Shown piece by piece: positions 41,247 to 50,412 of a stretch of 64,000 bases of DNA (within the stretch, counting starts at the first letter, position 1; the number at the start of each line of letters is the position of its first letter). This DNA comes from Actinomycetota bacterium (GTDB lineage: Bacteria; Actinomycetota; Actinomycetes; S36-B12; UBA10799). The notes beneath the pieces were generated by a model that had not been told where the DNA came from, made no database searches, and worked only from the letters and a program-made list of their open reading frames with translations. The position numbers and the translations under genes are program-made. The stretch lies in contig JACJWR010000002.1 in NCBI GenBank assembly GCA_020637055.1, positions 124,001-188,000 of the forward strand. Direction: 5' to 3'.

Positions 41247-42181
41247 CCGCCCGGTATCTGCCGGTGCCGGATTCGCTTGCGGGGCAGCGGATCGACGTCG
41301 TGGTGGCGCGGATGCTGGGCCTTTCGCGGTCGGCTGCCGCCACGCTGGCGGATGAGGGGGCGGTGACCGTCGACGGCCGGACGGTCGTGAAGTCGCATCG
41401 GGTGGTCGAAGGCGGAACCATTCTGGTCGAATTGCCGGATCCCCACGCCCACGAGGTCGGCGTCGAGACGGCGGATGCCGCCGCGGTTCCCCTGACGATC
41501 GTCCACCTCGATGAAGACGTGGTGGTGGTGGACAAGCCCGTGGGGGTTGCCGCACACGCCAGCCCCGGTTGGGCCGGACCTACAGTGACCGCGAGTCTGG
41601 CCGCCCAGGGTATCTCCGTGGCACGAGTGGGGTCCGCCGAGCGGGAAGGCGTCGTGCACCGACTCGACGTCGGCACCAGCGGTCTGATGGTGGTGGCCCG
41701 ATCCGCTGCCGCCTACCGCAGTTTGAAGGAGCAATTCCGTGACCGGTCCGTGGAGAAGGTCTACCACGCACTGGTGCAGGGCCATCCCGATCCATCGAGC
41801 GGGACCATCGATGCCCCCATCGATCGCCACCCAACCGCCGACCACCGGTTCGCGGTGGTCTCCGGTGGCAAGCCGAGCATCACCCACTACGACACGGTTG
41901 AAGCGTTCCCGTACGCCACTCTGGTGGAGGTGCACCTGAAGACGGGACGCACCCATCAGATCCGGGTGCACTTCGCGGCCCTGCGCCATCCATGTTGCGG
42001 GGACCTCACCTACGGCGCCGACCCGGTGCTGGCCAAGAGGCTCGGCCTGCAGCGGCAATGGCTGCACGCGACTGAGTTGGAGTTCACCCATCCAGCCACC
42101 GGCGACCGGGTGAGGTTTGCGTCGGAGTACCCCGAGGACCTGGCCGAGGCGATCGAAGTGCTGCGGCGTCCGCTGACATAG
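41243..42181 (+). CDS. RluA/RluD family 23S rRNA pseudouridine synthase
   Basis: 312-residue pseudouridine synthase. An N-terminal S4 RNA-binding domain (SLAGQRIDVVVARMLGLSRS) precedes the catalytic domain. VVVDKPVGVAAHASPG and the active-site VHRLDVGTSGLMVVA (catalytic Asp) are clear, followed by KTGRTHQIRVH. The gene sits directly downstream of lspA, the usual RluD position. Its GTG start overlaps the lspA stop (GTGA). Sequence supports RluD, but RluA-family members are hard to separate. Confidence 0.92.
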   Translation: MTARYLPVPDSLAGQRIDVVVARMLGLSRSAAATLADEGAVTVDGRTVVKSHRVVEGGTILVELPDPHAHEVGVETADAAAVPLTIVHLDEDVVVVDKPVGVAAHASPGWAGPTVTASLAAQGISVARVGSAEREGVVHRLDVGTSGLMVVARSAAAYRSLKEQFRDRSVEKVYHALVQGHPDPSSGTIDAPIDRHPTADHRFAVVSGGKPSITHYDTVEAFPYATLVEVHLKTGRTHQIRVHFAALRHPCCGDLTYGADPVLAKRLGLQRQWLHATELEFTHPATGDRVRFASEYPEDLAEAIEVLRRPLT

Positions 42182-42425
42182 CCACTCCGGCACCCCAGGC
42201 GCGGCGAAGGCATCCCATTGCATTGTGCTGGGCGAGGGCCCTAGGCAGAATGCACGGGTTTGGGGTAGAAACGCGGGGGGAAGTCGGGCCCTATCGTGCA
42301 CAAAGTCCCGCAAGTCCGACTCGCCGCGCCCGGCACGACCCCCAATCGCCCACTTTGGCCGCAGTTATGCACATCCGGAGGTCGGACTCTTCCCGCGGCA
42401 CCCGCTCGACGGGCAGTCTCCAGCC

Positions 42426-43425
42426 ATGGCACGACCACGATGGCGCCCGCCGGAGGTGCCCTTCACCCGATCTGCCGCCGGGGTGCCCCCCCAAGACCCT
42501 GGCCGCCTCCATCCGGCGGGGTGAGACCGAAGTCCTCATCCGCGGGGTTTTCATCGCCACGTCGGCGCTTCCGGTTGACCCCGTTGAGCACCACGGCCTG
42601 CTGGCATTGGCCCACCAGTTGCGCAATCCGAATCTGGTGGCCAGCCACGAGACAGCAGCGCTTGCGCACCGTCTTCCGTTGTCGCACACACTTGAGGCCG
42701 CAGCACGGCAGCCAAGGTTCACCAGGCCACCGGTCGGCTTGGCGAGGGGATCGCGGGAGCCGCGGGTGCTGGTCCGCGTCCTGCCGGCGGATGCCATCGT
42801 CACCCGTGACGGAGGCCTGCTCGCGGGCGTGCGGCTCACCGGTCCCGCCCGCACGGCGCTGGACCTCGCAGCTGAACGTCCCCTTCCGGAGGCGCTGATG
42901 CTCACCGATGCCGTGGCCCGATCAACCTTGGCTGCGTTCCGCGGTGGCCTCGCCGGGTTGGGTGATGATCAACTCTCGCACGCTGCCCGGGCGGCTGCCT
43001 GTAGGCCTCTTTATCAAGCCATCGCCTGCCCGGTCCACGAGCGGGTGTCCGTGGCGCAAGCGCTTGAGCACACCGAACCACTGCGGGAATCCCCGTCGGA
43101 GTCGCTGTCCTTCGGCCACATCGTGGCGGCGGGCTTACCGGCACCGCGCTGCCAAGTACGCCTGGAGACCAATCGCGGGGTGGTTCGGGTGGACTTCTAC
43201 TGGGAGGAGTTCGACCTGATAGGTGAGTGCGACGGGCGCATCAAGTACGACGGAAGCCTCGGTGACGCCAGCGAGGCGATGGTGCACCAAAGCGCTCGAG
43301 AGCAGGCGCTTCGCGACCGAGGCCACGGCGTTGTGCGGTGGTCGGCGGCGGCGATGGCGTACCGGCCGGAGATTGTCGTCGATGAGGTGGCGGCCCGACT
43401 GCGGAGCCGGGGTTGGTGCGGTTGA
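42426..43425 (+). CDS. AbiEi-like / DUF559-type endonuclease-fold protein, frameshifted near its start
   Basis: The C-terminal two thirds (continuous from about 42493) show an AbiEi-like winged-helix tail (LIRGVFIATSAL, ASHETAALAHRLPL) and a PDDEXK/DUF559-like segment (VRVDFYWEEFDLIGECDG, then AREQALRDRGHGVVRW), as in many actinobacterial proteins of unknown function. The expected N-terminus, MARPRWRPPEVPFTRSAAG from ATG 42426, lies in a different frame. The switch falls on a run of seven C (42486-42492); six C would restore one frame of about 332 residues. So this is either a sequencing error or a disrupted gene. It does not belong to the dcw or amino-acid blocks around it. Confidence 0.65.
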
Positions 43426-43523
43426 GCATGGCATCGGCTCGCCCGACGCGACTCCCGAAGCCGCTCCGCGAGGATGCACCGGCCCGGTCGAATCGTGTGG
43501 CCGAGTGAACGAGCGGCTGGCGG

Positions 43524-44429
43524 TCAACTGTGGATGTGACCCAGTTCCCGTACTTGTCCGTAGACGTCGTGCACCATCTCGAGCACCTTCTCCGGAAACT
43601 CCAGCGGCAACATGTGGGTGCCGTGCAACAGGTGTACGGCAGCGTGCGGGATCCGCTCGGCGAAGGCCATGATGTCGCGCGCGGAGGTCATCACGTCGAA
43701 TCCGCCGGCCGCCACGGTGACGGGCACCTCGACGAAGGCGGGGTCGAGCGCTTCGTGTTTGGCTGCCGCCACCCCGAGCGTGAAGTACCAGTGGAAGTCG
43801 TGTTCCAGGAAGGCCTTGATCCAGGGCACCGTGTGGTCGGGGTTCGAGTGCGGCATCATGAACCCGCTCCAGCGCAGCACTTCGGCGAATGGTCGACCCT
43901 TGGGCACGGTGCGCGCGAGTGCGGTCAGCGGTGCGCCGAAGAGCCGCCCACCCTGCACAACGCCCATGGCGACGTGACGGCGCAGCGGTTTGGGCACCAT
44001 CAGGCTGGCGAAGCCGGATTCGAAGGTGCCGCCGGGCACACCCGCCAGGGCGACGATTCCGGCCACCCGGTCCTGATCCCGGTTGGCCATCTCGAAGGCG
44101 ACGTTGACCCCGATCGACCAGCCCACCACGACCGCCCGATCCCACCCCATCACGTCCATCAGGGCGAAAGCGTCGTCGACATGGTCGGGCACCCCGATCC
44201 GCTCCGGGTCGGACGGCTTGTCGGAGCCGAGTCCACCGCGGTGGTTCCAGCCGGCGACGTGGTAGTCCGGTTCGTCGCTGAGCAGCGTGGGCCACGCCTC
44301 CGGTGGTGTGCCGAGGCCGTTGGCAATGAGCAGGGGGGGTTTGTCGTCGGCGTCGTTGGTCCAACCGACCAGTGACGTGCCGTCGGCACCCTGGAACCGG
44401 AAACGGCGATAGTTCAGCTGCGGCTCCAT
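43524..44429 (-). CDS. Alpha/beta hydrolase
   Basis: 301-residue alpha/beta hydrolase. The strand PPLLIANGLGTPPEAW, the nucleophile elbow VVVGWSIGVNVAFEM (Ser near residue 103), an acid in the GGFDVMTS segment and the final LHGTHMLPLE histidine form the triad. The HG oxyanion motif is replaced by NGLG. A lid domain lies between about residues 130 and 215. No signal peptide is seen. In-frame ATGs upstream (44438, 44447) are possible. It stands alone on the minus strand, convergent with the frameshifted gene and divergent from ilvD. Substrate unknown. Confidence 0.82.
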   Translation of the reverse strand: MEPQLNYRRFRFQGADGTSLVGWTNDADDKPPLLIANGLGTPPEAWPTLLSDEPDYHVAGWNHRGGLGSDKPSDPERIGVPDHVDDAFALMDVMGWDRAVVVGWSIGVNVAFEMANRDQDRVAGIVALAGVPGGTFESGFASLMVPKPLRRHVAMGVVQGGRLFGAPLTALARTVPKGRPFAEVLRWSGFMMPHSNPDHTVPWIKAFLEHDFHWYFTLGVAAAKHEALDPAFVEVPVTVAAGGFDVMTSARDIMAFAERIPHAAVHLLHGTHMLPLEFPEKVLEMVHDVYGQVRELGHIHS

Positions 44430-44531
44430 GGCGACCATTGTGAACATCGCGGTTCCGGGGGCGCTGCTGCGGGTGCCACGAATGGCCGGTGACACCCCCG
44501 GCGACCCGATCGGAGCCGGCCGACGTCAGCA

Positions 44532-44559
44532 TTGCTGCGAACGCCACGCCGACTAGGCT
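44532..44559 (+). promoter_or_regulatory. ilvD promoter (leaderless)
   Basis: TTGCTG (44532-44537), a 16-nt spacer, then TAGGCT (44554-44559), which lies exactly 6 nt before the ilvD ATG. No ribosome site is present, so the transcript should start at the ATG. Confidence 0.6.
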
Positions 44560-44565
44560 GGCGTC

Positions 44566-46239
44566 ATGGCAGACATGAAGCCCCGCAGCAAGGACGTCAC
44601 CGAGGGACTCGAGCGAGCGGCCGCACGCGGCATGCTGCGCGCGGTCGGCATGACCGATGCCGACTGGCCCAAGCCACAGATCGGTATCGCGTCCAGTTGG
44701 AACGAGATCACGCCGTGCAATCTCAGTCTGGAACGGCTGGCCAAGGCAGCCAAGGAGGGCGTGCACGCGGCCGGCGGTTTCCCGATGCAGTTCGGCACGA
44801 TCAGCGTGTCCGACGGTATCTCGATGGGCCACGAGGGCATGCACTTCTCGTTGGTCAGCCGAGAGATCATCGCCGACTCGGTGGAGGCTGTGATGCAGGC
44901 CGAACGCCTCGACGGCATGGTCACGTTCGCAGGTTGCGACAAGTCCCTGCCTGGGATGCTCATGGCGGCCGCACGGCTCGACGTGGCGAGCGTCTTCGTC
45001 TACGCCGGATCGATCCTGCCCGGCCGTCTCGGTGATCGGGACGTCACCATCATCGACGCCTTCGAGGCGGTCGGCGCGTGCGCGCGCGGCTTGATCACCC
45101 GGGACGAGGTAGATGCGGTTGAGCGCGCCATCTGCCCGGGCGAAGGTGCCTGCGGTGGCATGTACACCGCCAACACCATGGCCAGCGCTGCGGAGGCCAT
45201 GGGCATGTCGCTGCCCGGCTCGGCCGCCCCGCCTGCGGTGGATCGTCGTCGCGACGGCATCTCCCGAGCCTCCGGCGCGGCCGTCGTCGAATTGATCCGC
45301 CAGGGCATCACCGCCCGCGACATCATCACCCGGCGGTCGCTGCTGAACGCCATCGCGGTGGTGATGGCCTTCGGCGGATCGACCAACGCGGTGCTGCATC
45401 TGCTCGCCATCGCCCACGAAGCCGACGTCGAGCTGAGCATGGACGACTTCCATCGGGTCGGCTCCAAGGTCCCGCTGCTCGCCGACGTCAAGCCCTTCGG
45501 CCGTTATGTCATGAGCGATGTGGACCGGGTCGGCGGCGTGCCCGTGGTGATGCGGGCGCTGCTCGACGCCGGATTGATCGACGGCGATTGCCTGACGGTG
45601 ACGGGCAAGACGGTGGCTGAGAACCTGGCCGACATCGACTCGCCAGATCCGGACGGCGACATCCTGCGCGCCATGAGTGCCCCGCTTGACCTGCACGGTG
45701 GCATCACCATCCTCGGTGGCAGCCTGGCCCCCGAGGGTGCGGTGTGCAAGAACGCCGGCGTGCCGGTGCAGCATTTCGAAGGCCGGGCGCGGGTGTTCGA
45801 ACGCGAACAGGCTGCGATGGCGGCGCTGGAGGACGGAACCATCACCGCCGGCGACGTCGTGGTGATCCGTTGGGAAGGGCCCAAGGGCGGTCCCGGGATG
45901 CGCGAGATGCTCATGATCACCGGCGCGATCAAGGGCGCCGGGTTGGGCAAGGACGTGCTGCTCCTCACCGACGGCCGATTCTCCGGCGGCACCACTGGAC
46001 TCTGCGTCGGCCACGTGGCGCCGGAAGCAGCCGATGGCGGCCCAATCGCGTTGGTGCACGACGGTGACCGGATCCGTATCGATCTCGAGGCCCGCACGCT
46101 CGACCTGCTGGTCGACGACGAGGAACTGGCACGGCGTCGGGCGGATTGGGAGGCGCTTCCGCCGCGGTACGAACGCGGCGTGCTGTCCAAGTACGCCAAA
46201 CTGGTGGGCTCGGCGTCGCGCGGGGCCGTCTGCGACTAG
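44566..46239 (+). CDS. ilvD: Dihydroxy-acid dehydratase
   Basis: 557-residue Fe-S enzyme that dehydrates dihydroxyisovalerate and dihydroxymethylvalerate to the 2-keto acids of valine and isoleucine. Cluster cysteines are visible in NEITPCNLSL, FAGCDKSLPGML and GEGACGGMYTANTM. DGRFSGGTTGLCVGH is the conserved C-terminal block. The length fits the shorter IlvD group to which characterised [2Fe-2S] enzymes belong, but cluster type is inference. The ATG at 44566 is supported by the leaderless promoter. It lies outside the ilvBNC operon. It converges on the CPBP gene. Confidence 0.96.
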   Translation: MADMKPRSKDVTEGLERAAARGMLRAVGMTDADWPKPQIGIASSWNEITPCNLSLERLAKAAKEGVHAAGGFPMQFGTISVSDGISMGHEGMHFSLVSREIIADSVEAVMQAERLDGMVTFAGCDKSLPGMLMAAARLDVASVFVYAGSILPGRLGDRDVTIIDAFEAVGACARGLITRDEVDAVERAICPGEGACGGMYTANTMASAAEAMGMSLPGSAAPPAVDRRRDGISRASGAAVVELIRQGITARDIITRRSLLNAIAVVMAFGGSTNAVLHLLAIAHEADVELSMDDFHRVGSKVPLLADVKPFGRYVMSDVDRVGGVPVVMRALLDAGLIDGDCLTVTGKTVAENLADIDSPDPDGDILRAMSAPLDLHGGITILGGSLAPEGAVCKNAGVPVQHFEGRARVFEREQAAMAALEDGTITAGDVVVIRWEGPKGGPGMREMLMITGAIKGAGLGKDVLLLTDGRFSGGTTGLCVGHVAPEAADGGPIALVHDGDRIRIDLEARTLDLLVDDEELARRRADWEALPPRYERGVLSKYAKLVGSASRGAVCD

Positions 46240-46262
46240 GCCACGCCCCCTCTACGCACCTC

Positions 46263-47105
46263 CTACGCAAACGCGACCGCTGGCGATGCCTTCTTGGCCA
46301 TCTCAGGCCACCGCAGGCCGCGGTAGCGGACGAAGAGGATCACCAAGGCGACGACATTGGCGAGCAGGAAGAACGGCGCTACGACTCCCATGGTGTTATC
46401 GCCAGCTGTGGTCGCCAGCGGCCCGATGAGCGCGAAGTCGTACAACCAGTGCAGGCAAATCACCAACACCAGATTGCCGCCGGAGGCGACGTAGATCACG
46501 CCGAAGGTGATGCCAGTCACCGAGGTCACGACCACCTGGATCACGGTGTCTCCGACAGGTGCGATCATCGCGTTGACTGAGTGCATGAGGCCGAACAGCA
46601 CGCCGGAGGCCAGCACCGCGACGACTACCGACGTTCGGGTGGCAATCGAGTTCAGCACGATGCCCCGGAACGCCGTCTCCTCGCCGATGCCGACAAGCAG
46701 GGTGCCGAAGAGGGCAACCCAGACCAGGGTCCACTCAGTTCCAGGTTCCGTGATCGGCACGACGACGCCGACCAGCGATATTGCGACAGGCACGATCAGC
46801 AACAGCGATGGCCATCCCAGCCGCCAACTCCGGTGCACCCTGAGCCCCGATAGCCGGACGAGTGCAAACATGATCACGATGAGGATCGCCAGCACCCACC
46901 ACATGTCCCGAAGGACTTCGGCGGTGTCGTCGTAGGAGTTGTCCGTGACCAGCCAGGCCATGGCCATGCCGAAGGTGTAGATCGCCCAGGCGGCGATCGC
47001 CAGCGCCCAACCCGGGCGGATGACGCGACCGCGACCCGCGTCGGTCGAACCGGTCTGCTCAGGGGTGATGGTGCCGTCGTCGGCTCCAGCGGGGAGGTGG
47101 GTCAC
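46263..47105 (-). CDS. CPBP family intramembrane glutamic endopeptidase
   Basis: 280-residue membrane protein with about seven or eight helices and the complete CPBP (Abi/CAAX-like) signature: EETAFRGIVLNS, then FGLMHSVNA and later HWLYDFALIG. The acidic and His residues form the presumed active site. In bacteria such proteins have varied roles, from bacteriocin self-protection to protein maturation; the target is unknown. The GTG at 47105 is selected because a TAGCGT box (minus strand, 47118-47113) lies 7 nt upstream, indicating a leaderless mRNA; a longer frame to 47225 is not supported. Confidence 0.8.
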   Translation of the reverse strand: MTHLPAGADDGTITPEQTGSTDAGRGRVIRPGWALAIAAWAIYTFGMAMAWLVTDNSYDDTAEVLRDMWWVLAILIVIMFALVRLSGLRVHRSWRLGWPSLLLIVPVAISLVGVVVPITEPGTEWTLVWVALFGTLLVGIGEETAFRGIVLNSIATRTSVVVAVLASGVLFGLMHSVNAMIAPVGDTVIQVVVTSVTGITFGVIYVASGGNLVLVICLHWLYDFALIGPLATTAGDNTMGVVAPFFLLANVVALVILFVRYRGLRWPEMAKKASPAVAFA

Positions 47106-47287
47106 GGCCGATACGCTAGCCGGAACGAAGCCTCCGCGCACGAGCGTGGCCCTGTGAGTCGGGGACTGTCGGAACTGAATCGCTCCGTTGACGGCAGGCA
47201 TACCCGCGTGTGGCCCTACTCCCAACCGCAGGTGCGTCGTCAGGAGGGCACAGGTTGAGGTGACGCTGCCGGATCCGAGTGGCGCGG

Positions 47288-47659
47288 TCAGCGGTGCTGA
47301 TCGACCAGGATCGTGTTGCCATCGGGGTCAACCACCGTGAAACTCGCCGGCCCGCTTGAGTCCTCATCGGCCTCGGCGAGCAGCGTCAACCCGCGCTCCT
47401 TGCAGCTGCGTTGCAGATCCCGGACGTCGGTGTATTCGGGCAGCTCCTGGCCGTGTGAATCCCAACCGGGATTGAACGTGAGGATGTTGCCCTCAAACAT
47501 CCCTTGGAACAGTCCGAGCACGGCGTCACCGTTGCGCAGCATCAGGTAGTTCATTTCAGCTCCGCCGCCGAACACTTCGAATCCGAGCGATTCATAGAAA
47601 CGGCGGGAGACCTCGAGGTCCCGAACGGCCAGACTGACGGAGAATGCGCCGAGATCCAT
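47288..47659 (-). CDS. VOC (glyoxalase/bleomycin resistance) family protein
   Basis: 123-residue protein with two beta-alpha-beta-beta-beta modules. FSVSLAVRDLEVSRRFYESL opens the first and TDVRDLQRSCKERGLTLL the second, which ends in SFTVVDPDGNTILVDQHR. Acidic and His side chains in the usual metal positions are only partly conserved, so enzyme activity is uncertain. GGAAGG lies 7 nt before the ATG at 47659. A longer frame to 47785 was rejected because it overlaps the ilv leader region on the other strand. Function unknown. Confidence 0.85.
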   Translation of the reverse strand: MDLGAFSVSLAVRDLEVSRRFYESLGFEVFGGGAEMNYLMLRNGDAVLGLFQGMFEGNILTFNPGWDSHGQELPEYTDVRDLQRSCKERGLTLLAEADEDSSGPASFTVVDPDGNTILVDQHR

Positions 47660-47807
47660 CGCAGTGCCTTCCGTTGTTCGTCGGGTGCGGCGAGCGTAGC
47701 CAGGGCTCGTCCCGGCAGGCAACCGGGCAAGCCCGCAGGGCCGGAATCGGCGGTCCCTCGTGGGGGTCGCAGATGCGCGTGCCAAGGGCCCGCGCTACTG
47801 TGTCCCC

Positions 47808-47846
47808 GTGGACATGATTCTCGTAGGCACCTCGCGCATCGGCTGA
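47808..47846 (+). CDS. Leader peptide of the ilvBNC operon
   Basis: A 12-residue open frame, VDMILVGTSRIG, starting with GTG. It contains Ile (ATT, ATC), Leu (CTC) and Val (GTA), the three regulated amino acids; ATT and GTA are rare in this GC-rich sequence, which would make the ribosome sensitive to their tRNA charging. A TACTGT box (47796-47801) ends 6 nt before the GTG, so the leader mRNA is probably leaderless; an ATG two codons in is an alternative start. The peptide ends 18 nt before the attenuator stem. Its composition and position are typical of branched-chain attenuation leaders. Confidence 0.72.
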   Translation: MDMILVGTSRIG

Positions 47847-47864
47847 GCATTCCGCCGTTGCGCG

Positions 47865-47900
47865 AACCCCTCCTCCCGTTGCGGGAACGAGGGGTTTTTT
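47865..47900 (+). terminator. Attenuator terminator upstream of ilvB
   Basis: AACCCCTC (47865-47872) pairs with GAGGGGTT (47889-47896), enclosing an inner CCCG/CGGG stem, and a run of six T (47895-47900) follows. It is a clear intrinsic terminator 52 nt before the ilvB ATG. With the leader peptide it forms a ribosome-controlled attenuator. The 5' arm overlaps the first copy of a 13-nt repeat (CCGTTGCGNGAAC at 47855-47867 and 47876-47888). GCGCGA at 47860-47865 can pair with TCGCGC in the leader codons (47832-47837), a candidate competing structure. Confidence 0.78.
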
Positions 47901-47952
47901 CGTGACCACACCCAGCACCACCAACCCGCCCCACCGGAGCAGTGAGGACCAG

Positions 47953-49704
47953 ATGACAGCCCCAGACAACGCGATGACCGGCGCCGCCAGCCTCGTCAAG
48001 GCATTGGAGAAGGTCGGGGTAGACACCGTATTCGGCATCCCTGGCGGTGCGATCCTGCCCGCGTACGACCCGATGATGGATTCGTCCAAGATCCGCCACA
48101 TCCTCGTCCGCCACGAGCAGGGCGCCGGACACGCGGCGGAGGGCTACGCGTCCGCGACGGGAAGGGTGGGGGTCTGCATGGCCACCTCCGGACCCGGTGC
48201 GACCAACCTCGTCACCCCGCTCGCCGACGCCTACATGGATTCGGTGCCGATCGTGGCCATCACCGGGCAGGTGCCGAGCAAGGCCATCGGCACCGACGCG
48301 TTCCAGGAGGCCGACATCTCCGGCATCACGCAGCCGATCACCAAGCACAATTTCCTGGTGACCGACCCGGCCGACATCCCGCGGGCGGTCAAAGAAGCCT
48401 TCCATCTCGCCGAGACCGGCCGGCCCGGTCCCGTCCTGGTGGACATCAGCAAGGACGCGTTGCAGAGCACGACGACGTTCAACTGGCCCAAGGGCATCGA
48501 CATGCCTGGCTACAAGCCGACCGTCAAGCCTCACTCCCGACAGATCCGCGACGCGGCTCGGATGATCATCGAGGCGAAGCGGCCGGTGCTCTACATCGGT
48601 GGCGGTGTGATCCGCTCCCGCGGTGCTTCGCAGCTCTACCAACTGGCGGAGATGACCGGCATCCCGGTGGTCACCACCCTGATGGCGCGGGGCGCGTTCC
48701 CGGACAGCCATCGGTTGAATCTGGGCATGCCCGGTATGCACGGCACCGTGCCGGCCGTGGCGGCGCTGCAGATGTCGGACCTGCTGATCGCCATCGGCAC
48801 CCGATTCGACGACCGGGTGACCGGCAAGTTGGATTCCTTCGCGCCCGGGGCCAAGGTGATCCACGCCGACATCGATCCGGCCGAGATCGGCAAGAACCGC
48901 CGGGTGGATGTTCCGATCGTCGGCGATGCCCGCCTGGTGATGGCCGAACTGATCGACGTGCTCGCCGCCGAGCACGAGGCCGGTCGAATCGGCGACTACG
49001 GTGCTTGGTGGCGCACCCTGGAGGACCTTCAGGAGCGCTTCCCGCTGGGCTATGACCTTCCCGACGACGGCACCTTGTCACCCCAGTACGTCATCGAACG
49101 CCTCGGCAAGATCTCCGGTCCGGACTCACTGTTCGCCGCCGGCGTCGGTCAGCATCAGATGTGGGCCGCCCAGTTCATCGACTACGAGAACCCGGGCACC
49201 TGGCTGAATTCCGGGGGACTGGGCACGATGGGCTACGCCGTCCCAGCAGCCATGGGGGCCAAGGTCGGACGTCCGGACGCGACGGTCTGGGCGATCGACG
49301 GCGATGGCTGCTTCCAGATGACCAATCAGGAACTCGCCACCTGCACCATCAACGAGATCCCCATCAAGGTGGCAATCATCAACAACTCGTCGCTCGGCAT
49401 GGTCCGGCAGTGGCAGACGCTGTTCTACAACGAGCGCTACTCCAACACCGACCTGCACAGCCACAGTTTCCCCGACTTCGTCAAACTGGCCGACGCCTAC
49501 GGCTGCTACGGCTTCAACGTCGATTCGCCCGATCAGGTCGACGCCACCATCGAGAAGGCGTTGAGCCTCAACGACGCTCCCGTGGTGATCGACTTCCGGG
49601 TCCACCGCGACGCGATGGTGTGGCCGATGGTGCCGGCCGGCACGAGCAACGACGAAATCACCGTGGCCCGCGATCTCGCGCCGGCCTGGGACCGGATGGA
49701 GTAG
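47953..49704 (+). CDS. ilvB: Acetolactate synthase, large (catalytic) subunit
   Basis: 583-residue ThDP- and FAD-dependent enzyme that condenses pyruvate to acetolactate or acetohydroxybutyrate. VDTVFGIPGGAILPAYD carries the ThDP region and RHEQGAGHAAEGYA the catalytic Glu. TSGPGATNLVT, LGMPGMHGTVPA and the ThDP motif IDGDGCFQMTNQELAT with IINNSSLG follow. The ATG at 47953 is chosen because GTGAGG lies 5 nt upstream; a GTG at 47902 would start inside the tail of the terminator. Expression is predicted to be attenuated by the leader peptide. Confidence 0.95.
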   Translation: MTAPDNAMTGAASLVKALEKVGVDTVFGIPGGAILPAYDPMMDSSKIRHILVRHEQGAGHAAEGYASATGRVGVCMATSGPGATNLVTPLADAYMDSVPIVAITGQVPSKAIGTDAFQEADISGITQPITKHNFLVTDPADIPRAVKEAFHLAETGRPGPVLVDISKDALQSTTTFNWPKGIDMPGYKPTVKPHSRQIRDAARMIIEAKRPVLYIGGGVIRSRGASQLYQLAEMTGIPVVTTLMARGAFPDSHRLNLGMPGMHGTVPAVAALQMSDLLIAIGTRFDDRVTGKLDSFAPGAKVIHADIDPAEIGKNRRVDVPIVGDARLVMAELIDVLAAEHEAGRIGDYGAWWRTLEDLQERFPLGYDLPDDGTLSPQYVIERLGKISGPDSLFAAGVGQHQMWAAQFIDYENPGTWLNSGGLGTMGYAVPAAMGAKVGRPDATVWAIDGDGCFQMTNQELATCTINEIPIKVAIINNSSLGMVRQWQTLFYNERYSNTDLHSHSFPDFVKLADAYGCYGFNVDSPDQVDATIEKALSLNDAPVVIDFRVHRDAMVWPMVPAGTSNDEITVARDLAPAWDRME

Positions 49705-49714
49705 GAGAGAGTTG

Positions 49715-50233
49715 ATGAACACCACCACCCTGAGCGTCCTGGTGGAGAACAAGCCAGGCGTGCTCGCCCGGATCGCGGGCCTGTTCAGCCGACGTGGATT
49801 CAATATCGAGTCCCTGGCCGTGGGCCCCACCGAAGACCCCGACATCTCGCGCATGACCATCGTGGTGTCGGTCGCGTCGCTGCCGCTGGAGCAGGTGACC
49901 AAGCAACTCAACAAGCTGGTCAACGTCATCAAGATCGTTGAACTGGACTCGAGCAGTTCGGTGCAGCGGGAGTTGGTGTTCGTGAAGGTGCGGGCCAACG
50001 CCACCACCCGATCGGATGTGCTTGAGATCGCCCAGATGTTCCGCGCCCGCATCGTGGACGTCGCCCCGGAGTCGCTGACGATCGAGTCGACCGGAACGCG
50101 GGACAAGCTCGACGCCCTGCTGGAAATGCTCAGTGCGCACGGGATCCTCGAACTCGCGCAGTCCGGGATTGTCGCGCTCGGCCGGGGCACCAGGAGCATC
50201 ACCGATTCCAGGCCCCGCTCGTTGTCCGCCTGA
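49715..50233 (+). CDS. ilvN: Acetolactate synthase, small (regulatory) subunit
   Basis: 172-residue regulatory partner of IlvB. An N-terminal ACT domain (NTTTLSVLVENKPGVLARIA, then RRGFNIESLAVGPTED) binds valine for feedback inhibition. The C-terminal half (RELVFVKVRANATTRSDV onward) is the usual second domain. AGGAG (49703-49707) overlaps the ilvB stop and lies 7 nt before the ATG at 49715; a TTG at 49712 is disfavoured. Confidence 0.95.
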   Translation: MNTTTLSVLVENKPGVLARIAGLFSRRGFNIESLAVGPTEDPDISRMTIVVSVASLPLEQVTKQLNKLVNVIKIVELDSSSSVQRELVFVKVRANATTRSDVLEIAQMFRARIVDVAPESLTIESTGTRDKLDALLEMLSAHGILELAQSGIVALGRGTRSITDSRPRSLSA

Positions 50234-50267
50234 AGCGACCGAATCCGTCTGCGCGGATCATCTGACC

Positions 50268-50288
50268 GTGTCCGGTCTGACCGGGCAC
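50268..50288 (+). other. Hairpin between ilvN and ilvC
   Basis: GTGTCCGGTC-T-GACCGGGCAC can fold as a 9-10 bp stem with one G-U pair. There is no T-tract after it, so it is more likely an mRNA processing or stability element than a terminator. It lies in the 179-bp ilvN-ilvC gap. TACGCT at 50319-50324 could be a weak internal promoter. Confidence 0.35.
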
Positions 50289-50412
50289 GGGTGATGGTTC
50301 GCCGGCTCGATGAGGCGTATACGCTACCCGAGGAGCGGCCGCCGGACCGGTGATCCAGCGGGGACCGCCAGGTGGACGCAGCCCAAACCAACTAGATCGC
50401 AGGAGTGAATCC

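Noticed and set aside
43135..46059. 974-codon open frame on the minus strand
   Set aside because: It is antisense to ilvD and overlaps the hydrolase in another frame; it has no domain-like pattern and arises from GC-rich codon bias.
47902..47952. GTG at 47902 as the ilvB start
   Set aside because: It directly follows the terminator T-run and has no ribosome site; ATG 47953 has GTGAGG upstream and matches the family N-terminus.
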